Of a stretch of 64,000 nt of DNA, positions 1-10,316 are shown piece after piece. The notes below the pieces were generated by a model. That model saw only the letters and a list, made by a program, of their open reading frames with translations, did no database searches and was not told the origin of the DNA. The position numbers and the translations under genes are program-made. Position 1 is the first letter of the stretch. Every line of letters begins with the position of its first letter. Origin of the DNA: Diplonema papillatum (taxonomy: Eukaryota; Euglenozoa; Diplonemea; Diplonemida; Diplonemidae); the NCBI GenBank assembly GCA_030068145.1, contig JAPJBO010000808.1, forward strand, positions 40,366 through 104,365. The letters are read 5' to 3'.

Positions 1-86
1 CGGTAGTTACAGCACTTGGGATCCCTTCTGTTCTTTGTCGGGCAGCATCGTCGAGCATTTCCTTTCAAGCTGGCGCTTATGTAAAA
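1..86 (+). repeat. SE-B short interspersed element, 3' part
   Basis: The window opens inside an SE-B copy. The last 86 bases match the 3' end of the full copies at 4263 and 39662, including the GGCGCTTATGTAAAA terminus followed by an A-rich stretch. The 5' part lies outside the window. Confidence 0.85.
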
Positions 87-404
87 GAAAAGGAGAAACA
101 AAAGCAAGCAGTGGAAGAAGAACAACAACAACAAACAACAAGAACAAGGAAAGAGAAAAAGAAAGGGGGCTGGGAAGGGGGCCAGAAAAAAAAAAAAAAA
201 AAAAAAGCAAAGAAAAAAGAAATACCAGCAGAAGAAAAGAAAAAGGGAAGCACTGCCCCGAACACCGGCTTCTCGGGGAGCACTTGATTTCTTCCTGTGA
301 TACTATTTGCACTTTGCCTGCGCCTGAAAAAGACTCTCGGACGCTAAAGGTAAAGGGTGACCGCACCATATTGGATGGTACCCAGATGTTTTGTGTACAG
401 TGCA

Positions 405-510
405 TACGGAGTATGAAAATGCGGCCCTACCCCCGTATTGCGTAGTTATTGCGTAGTCTGTACGGAGTTCTTGCGCACTTCGTTGCTTGGGTCTTCGGGA
501 GTACCATTGA
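405..510 (+). repeat. Family N fragment (GTATTGCGTAGTT repeat)
   Basis: This stretch, with CCCCGTATTGCGTAGTT and a later TTCTTGCGCACTTCGTT, matches the duplicated block at 30120-30730 in the same order. It is a dispersed piece of that family. No coding function is visible. Confidence 0.6.
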
Positions 511-553
511 ACTGGTCGCACTTTGGTGGCAACGAGAGGGACTATAGGTGTCT

Positions 554-1021
554 CCACGGCGGAGGTCAGCCTCGGAAGCTGGAGCTAAAAAAGGTGGCGT
601 TGAAAAAGCGGGCGTACGCGTTTTTTTAGTCGTATAAGATGCTCGTCTTAGAAGATTGATATTTACCGACTAGTGATATACTGTGAAACAGGGCCTCTCG
701 CTCCATCACACAACCGCTCACGCTCTTGCTTGCGATGGAAATGTGGCAAACACACGAAGATCATTAACAGTTGGTTCGTTTTCTACTACCCTTTTACGCA
801 GCGGCACTGAGACTGGAGCTAATTGCAGCACGAGACGCACACCAAGGAGGAGAATATTGAGAATATTATGTAGCACACCCAGTGTGCGCGTGATCAGCCG
901 GCTTGCCGGCTGATTAAATTTCGAACCTTTTTTTTTTTTTTTTACTGGCGAACACTGAGCACACCCGCTTTTCGGGTCACACCCTCTGTATTCCAGCTTC
1001 CGAGGCTTGGGGTGCACCGTG
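554..1021. mobile_element. Family O inverted-repeat element carrying an L insert
   Basis: The left end (CACGGCGGAGGTCAGCC, then GAAGCTGGAG) is repeated in reverse complement at 957-1021 (GCTTCCGAGGCTTGGGGTGC, CACCGTG). Both arms contain an inner CAGCCTCNGAAGCTG mini-palindrome and a CACACCCGCTTTTCGGGT hairpin. The interior from 621 to 861 is the separate L repeat. Related foldbacks lie at 27616-27890 and 52050-52360. No transposase is visible, so it would be non-autonomous. Confidence 0.65.
621..861 (+). repeat. Family L repeat, copy 1
   Basis: About 240 bp, from the T run and AGTCGTATAAGA to GGAGAATATTG, recurs as a near-identical reverse complement at 10468-10696. It sits inside the family O element. 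No long ORF is shared by the two copies. Confidence 0.8.
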
Positions 1022-1256
1022 TAAAAAAGAGTAGTACGCACGGGGAGGAATCTGCATCGAATGCACAATGAACTTCAGCCATAGAAGACGGAGTGAAGAA
1101 TGCTGGGGCACAAAAAAAAAAGGGGGGGGGTCGGAGAAAGCGTTTGTCATGTGCACGCTCTTCTTGTCAAAGATTTTTTTGACAGGCCTCGAGGGCGAGT
1201 GTTCGCCGAGCGTAGGAGGTGAGCGTCAGGCTGCATTCCAACGTGTGATGGCACGG

Positions 1257-1305
1257 TTTTTTAGGGACGGTGTTTTAAAGTCTCCGGTTGGTGACTTTCA
1301 TCCAA
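1257..1305 (+). repeat. Family W fragment
   Basis: The T run, TTAAAGTCTCCGGTTGGTGA and the following bases match the core of the dispersed W family, which is best seen at 17096 and 34358. Confidence 0.4.
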
Positions 1306-1350
1306 AAGCACTTCTTCTCAAACCAACATCCCAGACCTTGAAAGATACAG

Positions 1351-1520
1351 AAAAGACAGGCGCTTCGTTTTGCTTGCGCGTGCCGTGTTGATCGATCTCC
1401 CTGTTTATTTTTCAGGTTGGAAGTTCTGATCAACCGCGAAAACACGCTGTGTCTACGTCTTCTTAGTCTTCGCAATACAATTGTAGGAAAAACCCCGCAA
1501 GATTGTAAGTACCAAAAAAA
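1351..1520 (+). repeat. Family M repeat, copy 1
   Basis: It begins AAAAGACAGGCGCTTCGTTT and ends with GCAAGATTGTAAGTACC plus A's. Copies lie at 10721-10890 and 19679-19846. All three contain an internal inverted pair around GTTGATCG/GATCAAC, so a transcript could fold. The 3' A-run suggests a retroposed short element, but no target duplication was found. Confidence 0.7.
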
Positions 1521-2004
1521 TGGAAGAAGGTAAACACTTTTTTTTTTTTTTTTTGAGAGATGAGAGTACCTATCACTTCTGAAGAATCTGTGGGGCTAGG
1601 CCAGGGATAGCTTGTGGCCCTTTTTCTAATAAAGGGGGTGCGAGAGCGTGCTTAGATGGCGTGTGCACAACACTGTGTCCTATCTGCTTGTGGTTTTCTC
1701 TGTGGGACACACTAGGCAGGTAAGCATTACTGTGGGACGCGAGTGTTTGCAGAGAGGACGACGATTGAGCCTGAACAGTCAGACAGTTGGGTGACGTGAA
1801 CGAATGCACATAAAGCAGGGGGGGTTGCAGGAAGTGGAAGAGTCAGATGACATGTACGATGACAAGTACAAGTTCATGACAAACGCACTTGTCATACGAC
1901 GTAGCTTAACAAGACGTCCTGTATCTTCTCGTACATACGCCAGGTATGTGGACGTACTTAAAATGGTGTCACGTTTGGAGAAAATGCTCGGAATGGTAAA
2001 CTGC
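1521..2004. other. No gene seen
   Basis: Contains a T run near 1539-1554 and short incidental ORFs only. I see no splice-like or domain-like signal and no match to the other repeats of the window. Confidence 0.5.
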
Positions 2005-2240
2005 ACTGTGCCCTATCTGCGCCGTGGTTCGATTCTTCAACCCACGGACGCATTAGGTGAACCATCATCAGCGCGGAACCTGGGTTGCCAGGCGGCACAG
2101 CCAGGACCTCATACTACAAGAGCACAGGCAACCCGTCTCGGGAGAAGGCTCCTACAACCATGTCCTGCCATACAGAGGAACGCTCAGCTCCCTTCGATGG
2201 CAAGCCAGTACTTCGAAACTGCCGGTGGTAGCGCACGCTC
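2005..2240 (+). repeat. Family E repeat, diverged copy
   Basis: Shares the ordered blocks of family E: CTGCGCCGTGGTTCG, CACGGACGCATTAGG, CCATCATCAGCGCGGAACCT, AGAGCACAGGC and GAGAAGGCTCCTACAACC. The 147-codon ORF across it is a by-product of the repeat. Confidence 0.75.
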
Positions 2241-2689
2241 AGCATAGCACAACTACACAGTTGCACGTCGTTAATCATCGGCACCAGGGCTTTGCAGCCC
2301 CTGGGCCCGTGCTTCTACTTGGAAAGTGGTCAACGAGCAAAATTGCCGCTTATAAACGAAGGGAAGAACGAAAGACCAAGGTGGGTATAGTGAAGTAAAA
2401 GCGCAGTTTAGTTGTGAAAAGAAGGAAGAAGAGAACGAAGGAGGCGGGCGTGCACTTGATTGCGGTTTTCTGCGCGAAGCCGTTCCGCCCGTGTGCACTT
2501 TCGGGTCGAACGACCGCACGGTGAAACGACGCGGATCTACGAATCATTATGTCGTTGTCCGACAAATGAGCATGGGGGGGGGGGGGGGGGCGCGTGTGGA
2601 TGAGGGCACCCTACTACGCAAGCGTGTTATTTGTCGTCGCCACGTAGAAGTAACCCGCATGTCCCGTTCAAAGGTTTGAAAACCGGCCG

Positions 2690-3330
2690 AGGGACAGCTA
2701 ATGTTCCCCAACGCCTCCAAGCATTCGCTTTACGCGCGCCGACCATCATTTCTGGCTGGGGAAACTTCGGAGTGAACCAGATCGTATCTGGCACGACGGG
2801 TCGTTTTGCTCCGCTGGCTACTGATACGATTCCCTGACTGGACGTTCCTCGTCCGAATATGCCCAGCGCCCGGAGGAGTTCTTCCGTTACATGACCCGTA
2901 CCATCAATCTGAGAAGCTCAGAGGGGGCAAAGAACCTCGGTCAACTTGGGCAGCTTGGACAAATTGGACGTGCAGACGGCATTCTCGGATCTCAATCAGC
3001 AGGCCAGTATCGCGACAGGATGAGATAGACATTCAGAGTGGCTCTCGTCGCCACCAGCCTCACGATCAGAACATCAATCTGACAAGCTCGGAGGGGCCAA
3101 AGACCCTCGCCTTGGGGAAAATCGGACACGCAAGGCGGCACTACCTGATCTCAATCAGCAGATCGCACTCTCTTGCATCGGCATCGGGCCGTACCGTTAA
3201 CCGCAATAGGCCTCCTCAGCTAAAAGCCTGTGGCCGACAAAAATTCGGCCAACGGGATCCGTAACTTCGGGAAAAAGGATTGGCTCTGAGGACACGCATG
3301 CGGGAGGTCAGGCCAGTCAGGCGATACATC
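2690..3330 (+). pseudogene. Coding-like remnant, broken and internally duplicated
   Basis: One reading frame runs to about 2835. A second, coding-like frame opens immediately after and runs to the stop near 3029. The composition is ordinary and Gln/Gly-rich, with a Gly-Gln-Leu repeat. A second worn copy of the block starting TCAATCTGA (2907) begins at 3072 and reaches about 3180. The frame change near 2826-2840 and the later stops suggest a decayed gene. I do not recognise the family. Confidence 0.3.
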
Positions 3331-3337
3331 GAGAGAT

Positions 3338-3503
3338 TGTACTTTCAGGATAAAAGAGGTGCCGCAGCAAGGTATGGCTGGCTTTGCCCAATCCCTGGGC
3401 TTTCTTTCTTCAATCTGAGATGTACTTTCAGGATAAAAGAGGTGCCGCAGCAAGGTATGGCTGGCTTTGCCCAATCCCTGGGCTTTCTTTCTTCAATCTG
3501 AGT
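3338..3503 (+). repeat. 83-bp tandem duplication
   Basis: Bases 3338-3420 are repeated almost perfectly at 3421-3503, both beginning TGTACTTTCAGGATAAAAGA. The near identity implies a recent duplication. It follows directly on the coding-like remnant. Confidence 0.9.
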
Positions 3504-4262
3504 CTCAGAGGAACAAAAGAGACCCGTGAGCGATTTTGACCAGGTTGCCCACCGAAGCGGCGCCCCCGAATTTTGACCGAGGCGCAGACCAGAGAGATCA
3601 GGGAAACCCTGGCATTAGACCCCGCCGCATCTGGCCAAGATAGCCGCGGTGGATGGCAAGGAGGGTCCTGGACGCAGTCAGACTGTTGGCGGTGGCGCTG
3701 CGTATTCCACCAGCTGCTATTACAGGAGGATGGGCTCGTGCGTGTGCATACTCGACTAGGCATGTGACCTTGCGCCGTTCTGGCATTTGAAAGTATGTAC
3801 CACCCGTGGTGCTCTCGAGTGCCATCCTGGCTAAGCACCAACAGCCCCTCCACAGTTGTGCTATTGAAGCTACACTAAAGTCTGAATCCACTTCAGACTC
3901 TAGGCAGAAGGGTGGGGTGGGAAGTACTTGGGTATGACTAAGGGTCAGCTCAACCAACCGCGGTTTAATCGAGGGGGAACAGTTGATTTGCCTTCGTCTT
4001 CGATGGCCCGGGGTTCATGATTTCCATCATGACCACATATTTCAAGCCACCGCAATCGGTCGCCCGCATGCGCAATTAGTTCTCTAGCATCCTTCGGTTC
4101 AGTAAAAAAGAGAAACGTGCTTCACATTTCCGCGGTCCTTTCTTTCCTGATTGGAGCGCATGCACAACTCGTTCTTTAGCGGATGTTTGAGGTGTAGAAG
4201 CAGTGTTCCCGCGTCCCCCGAGTTCTCACAATTTTCTTGTTGACGACGAAAAACTGGGCTGG
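3504..4262. other. No gene seen
   Basis: Overlapping ORFs on both strands (for example minus 3428-3853) show no recognisable domain. I see no repeat structure beyond short matches. Confidence 0.4.
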
Positions 4263-4556
4263 AAATACTCGACGTAGCTGCTTCGACTCCGAATGGAAGG
4301 GAGGAAATATAGAGATAAGGGGCAATTACAATACAAGTACAATCTGATTTGTTCTTCGCTTACACCACCGTGTGTTGTTTGCTCACTCAGGACTTTGACC
4401 TGTTGTGTTTGTGTGATTTGTCGTGTAGGGGTAGACCCACACAACCTCACGTCCGTTCAACACGTGGTTCGGTAGTTACAGCACTTGGGATCCCTTCTGT
4501 TCTTTGTCGGGCAGCATCGTCGAGCATTTCCTTTCAAGCTGGCGCTTATGTAAAAA
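4263..4556 (+). repeat. SE-B element, full length
   Basis: Begins AAATACTCGACGTAGCTGC and ends GGCGCTTATGTAAAAA. Internal landmarks are ACACCACCGTGTGTTG, GACTTTGACCTG, GTAGACCC and GGGATCCCTTCTG. The segment CGTCGAGCATTTCC near the 3' end is complementary to the 5' end. The oligo-A tail and scattered near-identical copies suggest a SINE-like retroposon. It carries no ORF of its own. Confidence 0.9.
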
Positions 4557-4900
4557 CAAATTCTAACCCTTGAGTCTGTCGCGGCTTGGTACGAGCGATA
4601 CCAGCAGCTGGAAATCAACTCCCCCCAGCCAGGACTTTTTACGTTTCTTATTCATGGCTAATTAACCAAGGCCGTTTTTCGGGAAGCAGGCGTTTTCGAG
4701 GTTAATCAACCACGATGTTGGGGTCGCGGGAACACTGTGTAGAGGATCGGTGTTTAAAGGCTTCAGGTCGAGGTTTGAGGCGGAGTGGAGGTTGAAGAAA
4801 TGAACGGAGGGTTGCCGGGTCGGTGGCGATGTGTCACTCCGTGACACATTATTTGAGTGTCCCCTAACGCGTTTAGGCGGTGGGCTTTGTTTTTTTCTTC

Positions 4901-4980
4901 TTCGAGTGAAAGTTTGCTTTCGCTTTCAAAACCCGGGATTTGAGAGTCTCCGGCTGACCGTTGTCGAAGGGGGTTCTTTT
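4901..4980 (+). repeat. Family W repeat
   Basis: Carries the family's ordered blocks: GAGTGAAAGTTTGCTTTCG, AACCCGGGATTTGAGAGTCT, CCGGCTGACCGTTGTCGAAG and GGGTTCTTTT. The best copies are at 17096 and 34358. Confidence 0.6.
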
Positions 4981-5054
4981 GTAGTATTATAAATGGGGTG
5001 TTTTCAGTAGCGTTATTTTGTAGTTTCGAAAGTCGGCGTTCGTTCCGCCCTGGA

Positions 5055-5250
5055 ACCTGAGTGTCTGCAGACAGGACTGCGGTGTGAGTCTGGTTTGTCA
5101 GGCGGCTGTTCAGCTCGTCACAGCCAGGACCACCCGTGCTACTAGAGCACAGGCGAATCCGTCACGGGGAGAAGGCCCCTACAACCGTGTCTGAGCAATC
5201 AGTTAAAAAACTCAGGGCACTCGCCCTGATTGTGACTGCGACTCGCTAGG
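5055..5250 (+). repeat. Family E repeat, 3' part
   Basis: Matches the second half of the full copies at 20461 and 39068, from CCTGAGTGTCTGCAGACAGG to CGACTCGCTAGGCAGCA, with small deletions. Confidence 0.85.
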
Positions 5251-5760
5251 CAGCATCACACGAGTTAAAGGGGGGGTCGAATAATAACTGAGCCGGTCCA
5301 TCCCCCTCTTGATAGACCGTGATAGACCGAAGATTACAGCACCGGGCAATTCGATGCAGCTCTGGGGACTAGGGATGGACCTGATAGACCGTGGTGGACT
5401 GTGATTCACTGTGACAAACAGCGGCAGGCACCGTCGATGCAGTTTCAAGAGATAGGGACGGACCGGCTCAGCACCTGGGGTTGTAGCGCCGTTCCGCCTT
5501 TGGAATCGCGCCAAGCAGGCACCTCCAGTATTTTCTAACGAACGGTAGTCAGTTCCCTTCTTGCTGGGCGGGCCGGGCAGGGCCCGGAGGGCCGAGTTGG
5601 AGCCATCTCAGGCAACTAAGGGGAAGTGTCACGCTGGCATTATCTTCATAGGCGGCTCGCATGTCTTCCGTTAGTGCAACTCGGATGACAGGTCCGTTGC
5701 ATTGGGACGGAAAAATGAGAACCCATTTAACACAGGTCACCCGGAGACCCTAAAATCTAG

Positions 5761-6046
5761 CTCAAGCGAACTTTGACCCCAGCGACCACATCCCGATGCT
5801 GCATGCCGGTGCGTCGGAAGCGGACAGGGCCGAGCTGCTGAGTGTCGCGCTGCGAGTGACGGAACCCTTGCCGCCGGCGGTTGCAGCCGTCCAGGGGGCC
5901 TTTTTCCAAGGGGTACCGTTATGAAGACGAGGCATTCCTTGAACTTGAGGCAACACTGCTGAGGCAGCGAAGAGAAATAGCCTCGACACGTGCTTCGTTA
6001 GAAGTCACAACGCAAGCTCGCAGGAATATTCTCAGTCCGCTTCAAG
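5761..6046 (+). pseudogene. Candidate exon, possibly NAP-like, with one frameshift
   Basis: An acceptor-like CTAAAATCTAG lies just upstream, and a strong donor, CAAG/GTAGGTAAG, follows at 6047. Between them one frame reads amphipathic coding sequence containing LPPAVAAVQGAFFQG, then stops. A neighbouring frame continues with YEDEAFLELEATLLRQRREI to the donor. A one- or two-base slip in the T/C/A/G runs around 5906-5925 joins them. The LP..V..Q..F, E...LE, QR.EI spacing recalls the helix of nucleosome assembly proteins, but this is a weak resemblance. It could be a decayed gene or carry a sequencing slip. Confidence 0.3.
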
Positions 6047-6499
6047 GTAGGTAAGCCAGACGGCTCTCAACGCGCTGAACAAGCCCGCAGAGATGGCTTG
6101 TTTGACGGGAGCAGGTGCTTATTCAAAAAGGAAAGAAAATGAAGAACCAGATGCATAAAAATTTTTGAAACGAATAAGAGGACCGATGATGCAGACAGAA
6201 AGAAGTAAACAAAAAAAAGAAGGTCAACGGCTGTCCAATTTGCAATTAGCAAAGGCTTTTAGAAAGGATAGTGAGTGTTATATTTTTCTTTCCGTTTTTT
6301 TTTTTTTTTTCCTCTTTTTTTTTTTTTTTGACCCATTTTCGTGTTCGTTTCTTTTTGATTCATTTTTGATAACTTTGTGTCGCTGATATACTTCGGGACC
6401 AACCTTGCATTAGGATCACAAGTTTCTGGGAGTCGATCTTAGAAGGCTCTGTCGAGGTGCTGAGGTGGTACCTGTTATCCGAACGCGACGAAGGGTGAA

Positions 6500-6790
6500 A
6501 AATACTCGACGTAGCTGCCTTCACTCCGAATGGAAGGGAGGAAATATAGAGGTAGAGGGGCAAATACAATACAAGCGCAATTCTGATTTGTTCTTCGCTT
6601 ACACCACCGTGTGTTGTTTTCTCACTCAGGACTTTGACCTGTGTTTGTGTGATTTGTCGTGTAGGGGTAGACCCACACAACCTCACGTCCGTTCAACACG
6701 TGGTTCGGTAGTTACAGCACTTGGGATCCCTTCGGTTCTTTGTCTGGCAGCATCATCGAGCATTTTTTTCCAAGCTGGCGCTTAGGTAGA
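6500..6790 (+). repeat. SE-B element, full length
   Basis: Starts AAATACTCGACGTAGCTGCC and runs through the same internal landmarks as the 4263 copy, ending GGCGCTTAGGTAG. It is followed at once by a 22-bp miniature built only from element ends. Confidence 0.9.
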
Positions 6791-6791
6791 A

Positions 6792-6814
6792 ATACTCGCT
6801 TATGTAAAAAAGAA
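6792..6814 (+). repeat. Miniature SE terminus-only element
   Basis: AAATACTCG is fused directly to CTTATGTAAAA. These are the first nine bases and the last bases of SE-B with the whole interior missing. Compare 19535-19580. Confidence 0.55.
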
Positions 6815-7283
6815 AAGGGGCGACGAGCAGGATATGTCAGGATAGAGCACGCGGGAACAACTGGAGACTAACAAGTTCCTACATACACCACAACAGAAAC
6901 TGCAAAGGGCTTGTAGCGAACTAACAGGTCGACACCTCCCGATGCAAAGCAGTGAAATGTTCTGGGATGTATCTTTTTGGCAGCTGCCCGCACACTATCG
7001 AATCCCCTCCTTCCCGTGTGTTTCCCACAGTTCCCCCCTCCCCCCAAGAGCTGACGACCACTACTAAACTCGTTTGAGAAGCCCTTTTTTGTCTTCCTTC
7101 TTCTTTTGCTTCTGCATACTCTTGCCAATTTTTTTCCGCAAACGCCGGAACAGAAAGACGTCCCAGGAAGGGGGAAAGAGTCGAGAGAGAGAGAGAGAAA
7201 GAGAGAGAGAGGACGAACGTGGTTTCGGTGGTGGTCTTCTTCCCCTCCCGCTCTTTTGTTTTTCCCCCAGGCAGTGCTCGTTC
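6815..7283. other. No gene seen; GA microsatellite
   Basis: Contains a (GA)n run at about 7182-7212 and C/T-rich stretches. The minus ORF at 6868-7128 has no recognisable domain. Confidence 0.4.
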
Positions 7284-7412
7284 CTCGAGATCAAGAGCAA
7301 CCTCAGGATGACCTCGAGATCAAGAGAAACCTCAGGATGACCTCGAGATCACGAGCAACCTCAGGATGACCTCGAGATCAAGAGCAACCTCAGGATGACC
7401 TCGAGATCACGA
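7284..7412 (+). repeat. 29-bp tandem array
   Basis: About 4.4 copies of a unit beginning CTCGAGATCAAGAGCAACCT, starting at 7284, 7313, 7342, 7371 and 7400. Each unit carries a CTCGAG palindrome. Confidence 0.95.
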
Positions 7413-8071
7413 GCTCGCGGATGCAATCACAGGAGCATGAGGAGTGGTATCACCACACACCACCGCGGCTCCCGTGGGGCAGGCCGTCCACCGTGCCGCC
7501 TCCGACCCCAGCTTTGCTGCGGCCGGCTTCGTCCTATCCGGGCATAGTCCACCAACAAGTGTACTTGACCTCAAAGTCCCTTCCCAGTAAATCAGGATCG
7601 GGTTGTGCTGCGTCCTCAAGGATTGGCACATCTTCCTTTATAGTGCGGCTTGTGGGTTTGACACCCTAAGCCTCGCACGCGTGTTAGACTCGTTGGTCCG
7701 TGTTTCAAGACGGTCGAGCGCCACGCGGCGGGAACTATTTCCGTGCCGGTTCATATGTCAAAGAATCGCGTTTTTCACCCGTGTTTTAGTGTTAACGGGA
7801 AGGGTATCACCTGAGTGACAAGAAGCATCACCACGCTGCCGGGCAACTGTGGCGTAAAGCAGGGGGGAGTTCGTGTCACTTGAGGTACGACACGATGTCA
7901 GCGCCTCGCTGCATCGTGTCGGAAGGGTCGTTTTTAGCCGCGCTTTCGTTTAGTAGCGACCACGACGACGCAGGCGAAGTGACCCTTTCGTTGAGAAGGG
8001 AGACTGTCTTCAAAAGGCCGCAACGACAGTCGCCTCGAGTGTATTCTCGCGAAGCGGTCGCCGTATCGAAG
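7413..8071. other. No gene seen
   Basis: Short incidental ORFs on both strands only. No repeat of the window's other families is evident here. Confidence 0.4.
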
Positions 8072-8350
8072 AAATACTCGAGGGGCTGCCTTGTGCCTAC
8101 TTCGAAGGAGGCTAGAGGGGGAGAAACAATCCAACTACAAAGTGGGTCGTTTTTGTTGAACGCTTACGCCGCCGCTAAACCCAGATTTACCCGTGTTTCG
8201 TGTGGGCTACAGCACATTTACCCTCCTTCGAGATTGGAAAAATATGTTGATAGTGGGGAGTCATCGGCATGCCGATGAGTACCACACTACTCGACATTTC
8301 GCAACAGGCAGTCTCCTCAAGTATTTCCTACATAGCAGGTGCATATACCA
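8072..8350 (+). repeat. SE-A element, long variant
   Basis: Starts AAATACTCGAGGGGCTGCC and ends GCAGGTGCATATACCA. It carries about 50 extra bases before the 3' region, including the perfect palindrome CATCGGCATGCCGATG. A diverged relative of that insert is at about 55530-55560. It is joined directly to the SE-B copy at 8351. Confidence 0.85.
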
Positions 8351-8644
8351 AAATACTCGACGTAGCTGCTTGACTCCGAACGGAAGGGGGAAGTATAGAG
8401 GTAGAGGGGAAAATACAATACAAACACAATCTGATTTGTTCTTCGCTTGCACCACCGTATGTTGTTTTCTCACGCAGGACTTTGACCTGTTGTGTTTGTG
8501 TGATTTGTCGTGTTGGGGTAGACCCGCATGGCCTCACGTCCGTTCAACACGTGGTTCGGTAGTTGCAGCACTTGGGATCCCTTCGGTTCTTTGTCTGGCA
8601 GCTATTGTCGAGCATTTCCTTCCAAGCTGGCGCTTATGCAAAAC
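8351..8644 (+). repeat. SE-B element between two SE-A copies
   Basis: Full-length copy in the same orientation as both neighbours, linked by A-rich junctions. This gives a head-to-tail SE-A, SE-B, SE-A array. Confidence 0.92.
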
Positions 8645-8655
8645 AACAACAAAAG

Positions 8656-8877
8656 AAATACTCGAGGGACTGCCTTGTGCTCATTTCGAAGGAGGCTAGA
8701 GGGGGAGAAAACAATACAACTACAAAGTGGGTCTTTTTTGTTGAACGCTTACGCCCGCCACTAAACCCAGATTTACCTGTGTTTCGTGTGGGCTACAGCA
8801 CATTTACCTCCTTTGATCTATCGCGACTGGCTGTCTCCTCAAGCATTTCCTACAAAGCAGGTGCTTATACAAAAAAA
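8656..8877 (+). repeat. SE-A element, full length
   Basis: Starts AAATACTCGAGGGACTGCC. Internal landmarks are TTTCGAAGGAGGCTAGAG, CAATACAACTACAAAGTGGG, ACCCAGATTTACCTGTG and GTGGGCTACAGCACA. It ends GCAGGTGCTTATAC plus seven A's. CCTCAAGCATTTCC near the end is complementary to the start. SINE-like by its A-tail and dispersal. Confidence 0.93.
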
Positions 8878-10316
8878 TAATTCCGCGTTGCCGAAAGGCA
8901 CGCGGAATCCGTCGAATCGGGGGTCTGAAAAAACTTGCCGCCCCACCGTCTGGCGTGAAATCGGAGCATCCACCAACAAGGAAAGGAAAGGACGCAACAC
9001 GACCGCGAATGAGTGCAAGCGTACGAAGAGGCAGTTACCCACCTGACGAAATGCAGATCATCGCCACAGATTCCATGTCTGACCTCGAAATCTCACGGTA
9101 TCGGGCTTGTTTGATGCTATAGAGGGAGCAGGCTATTAACCAAAACGCGATGGACCGGTCATTGGTCGCGGTCCCTTCTGCGGGACTGGCCCGCCGCTCG
9201 GAGGCGGTTGCTTCTTGTTGGCAGGTTTCTCGATGGAAGCTGCTTTTTTTTTTTTTTTTTTTTTGTTGTTTTTTTCAGGGCATTAGCTTGGTTTCCGGCC
9301 CATTTTCCAAATTTTGGACCGCTGACGGCTTTTTGCGTCCTCACTCAGGAATGGGCTCAACACAGCGCGACGCAACCTATCTTCACGACAATGCTGGGCC
9401 CTGAGTGCCTCGGATCGCACATTGGCCACCTCTGCCGGGGGCCTGGGTGATGGTGTAGTGCCATTTTTGTGTTACCGTTGATCCCGAAGGACGATCAGTT
9501 TGGTGGCTTGCGACCTTTGTTTGTTTGGCAAGGAGTTTTTTTTTCTTCTTTTCCCCCGCCGGCTTTTCCAAATTTGGACTGACAGTCCAAATGTGGATAT
9601 AGAAGCTAATCCCCTGGGGTTTTTTTTTTTTTTTTTTTTTTTCTCAGCGTTTATTCTCTGCTTCAGCGACAGTCGCCCTTTGTGAAGCCGGCAATGTCTT
9701 TTGGAAGGCTGCTCGGTCTGAAGTTTTCGCATGCACTCAGTGGCCCATGCTGCAGACCCGCTCGTCAAAGCTGGGGAAAGGAGCGAAACCCCCATCGAAC
9801 CATCTAGTAGCTGGTTCACTCCAAAGTTTCCCTCGGGATAGCTAGAAAGCACACACAGGAGATACGCCAGGTGAAGCGAATGGTCGGAGGCATTGGGGAA
9901 ATCGCTTCCTCGACCTATTCTCAAACTTTAAATGGGCGTGAGCTCGGGATTACTTCATTGCAGCCACGTGCGTTCACCTGTTGGGCAGACCTTTCTCACT
10001 TGCTGGAGTGCGCTCTACGAGTCTGCCACGGGCCCCGGCCACTACTCATTGCACTACCCCCCTCTCCCACCGGGTATGTTAGGAATTTCCCTCTTTTTGT
10101 GTTTCCGACGATCCCGTGGGACGTACAGTTTTTTTTTCTTTTTTTTTCTCTTTCATTTTCCTTACTTCTTTTACCCCCAGTCTGGAAACACGGACACAAG
10201 CCTAGTACTACGTGACAAAGGTGTCAAAAGCTGACCCTGCTGGTCGTGGTAGCTCGGCCGTTTGATGCGGGGCAGGGCCTGCTGCCGTGCGGAGACTGGC
10301 TGGCTTTCTCCCACAG
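8878..10316. other. No gene seen; oligo-T tracts
   Basis: Long T runs at about 9244-9264 and 9620-9642, each followed by a CAG-containing stretch that looks like a polypyrimidine/acceptor signal. No exon with convincing coding character follows. A family D motif (GTGTTTCCGACGATCCCGT) lies at about 10100-10120. Confidence 0.4.

Noticed and set aside
4440-4470. Possible Pol III B box (GTTCAACAC) in SE-B
   Set aside because: Fits the loose B-box consensus, but no convincing A box lies upstream, so a tRNA origin of SE-B is not claimed.
9244-9280. Polypyrimidine tract plus CAG as a 3' splice site
   Set aside because: No coding exon follows, and similar T runs are common in the window.
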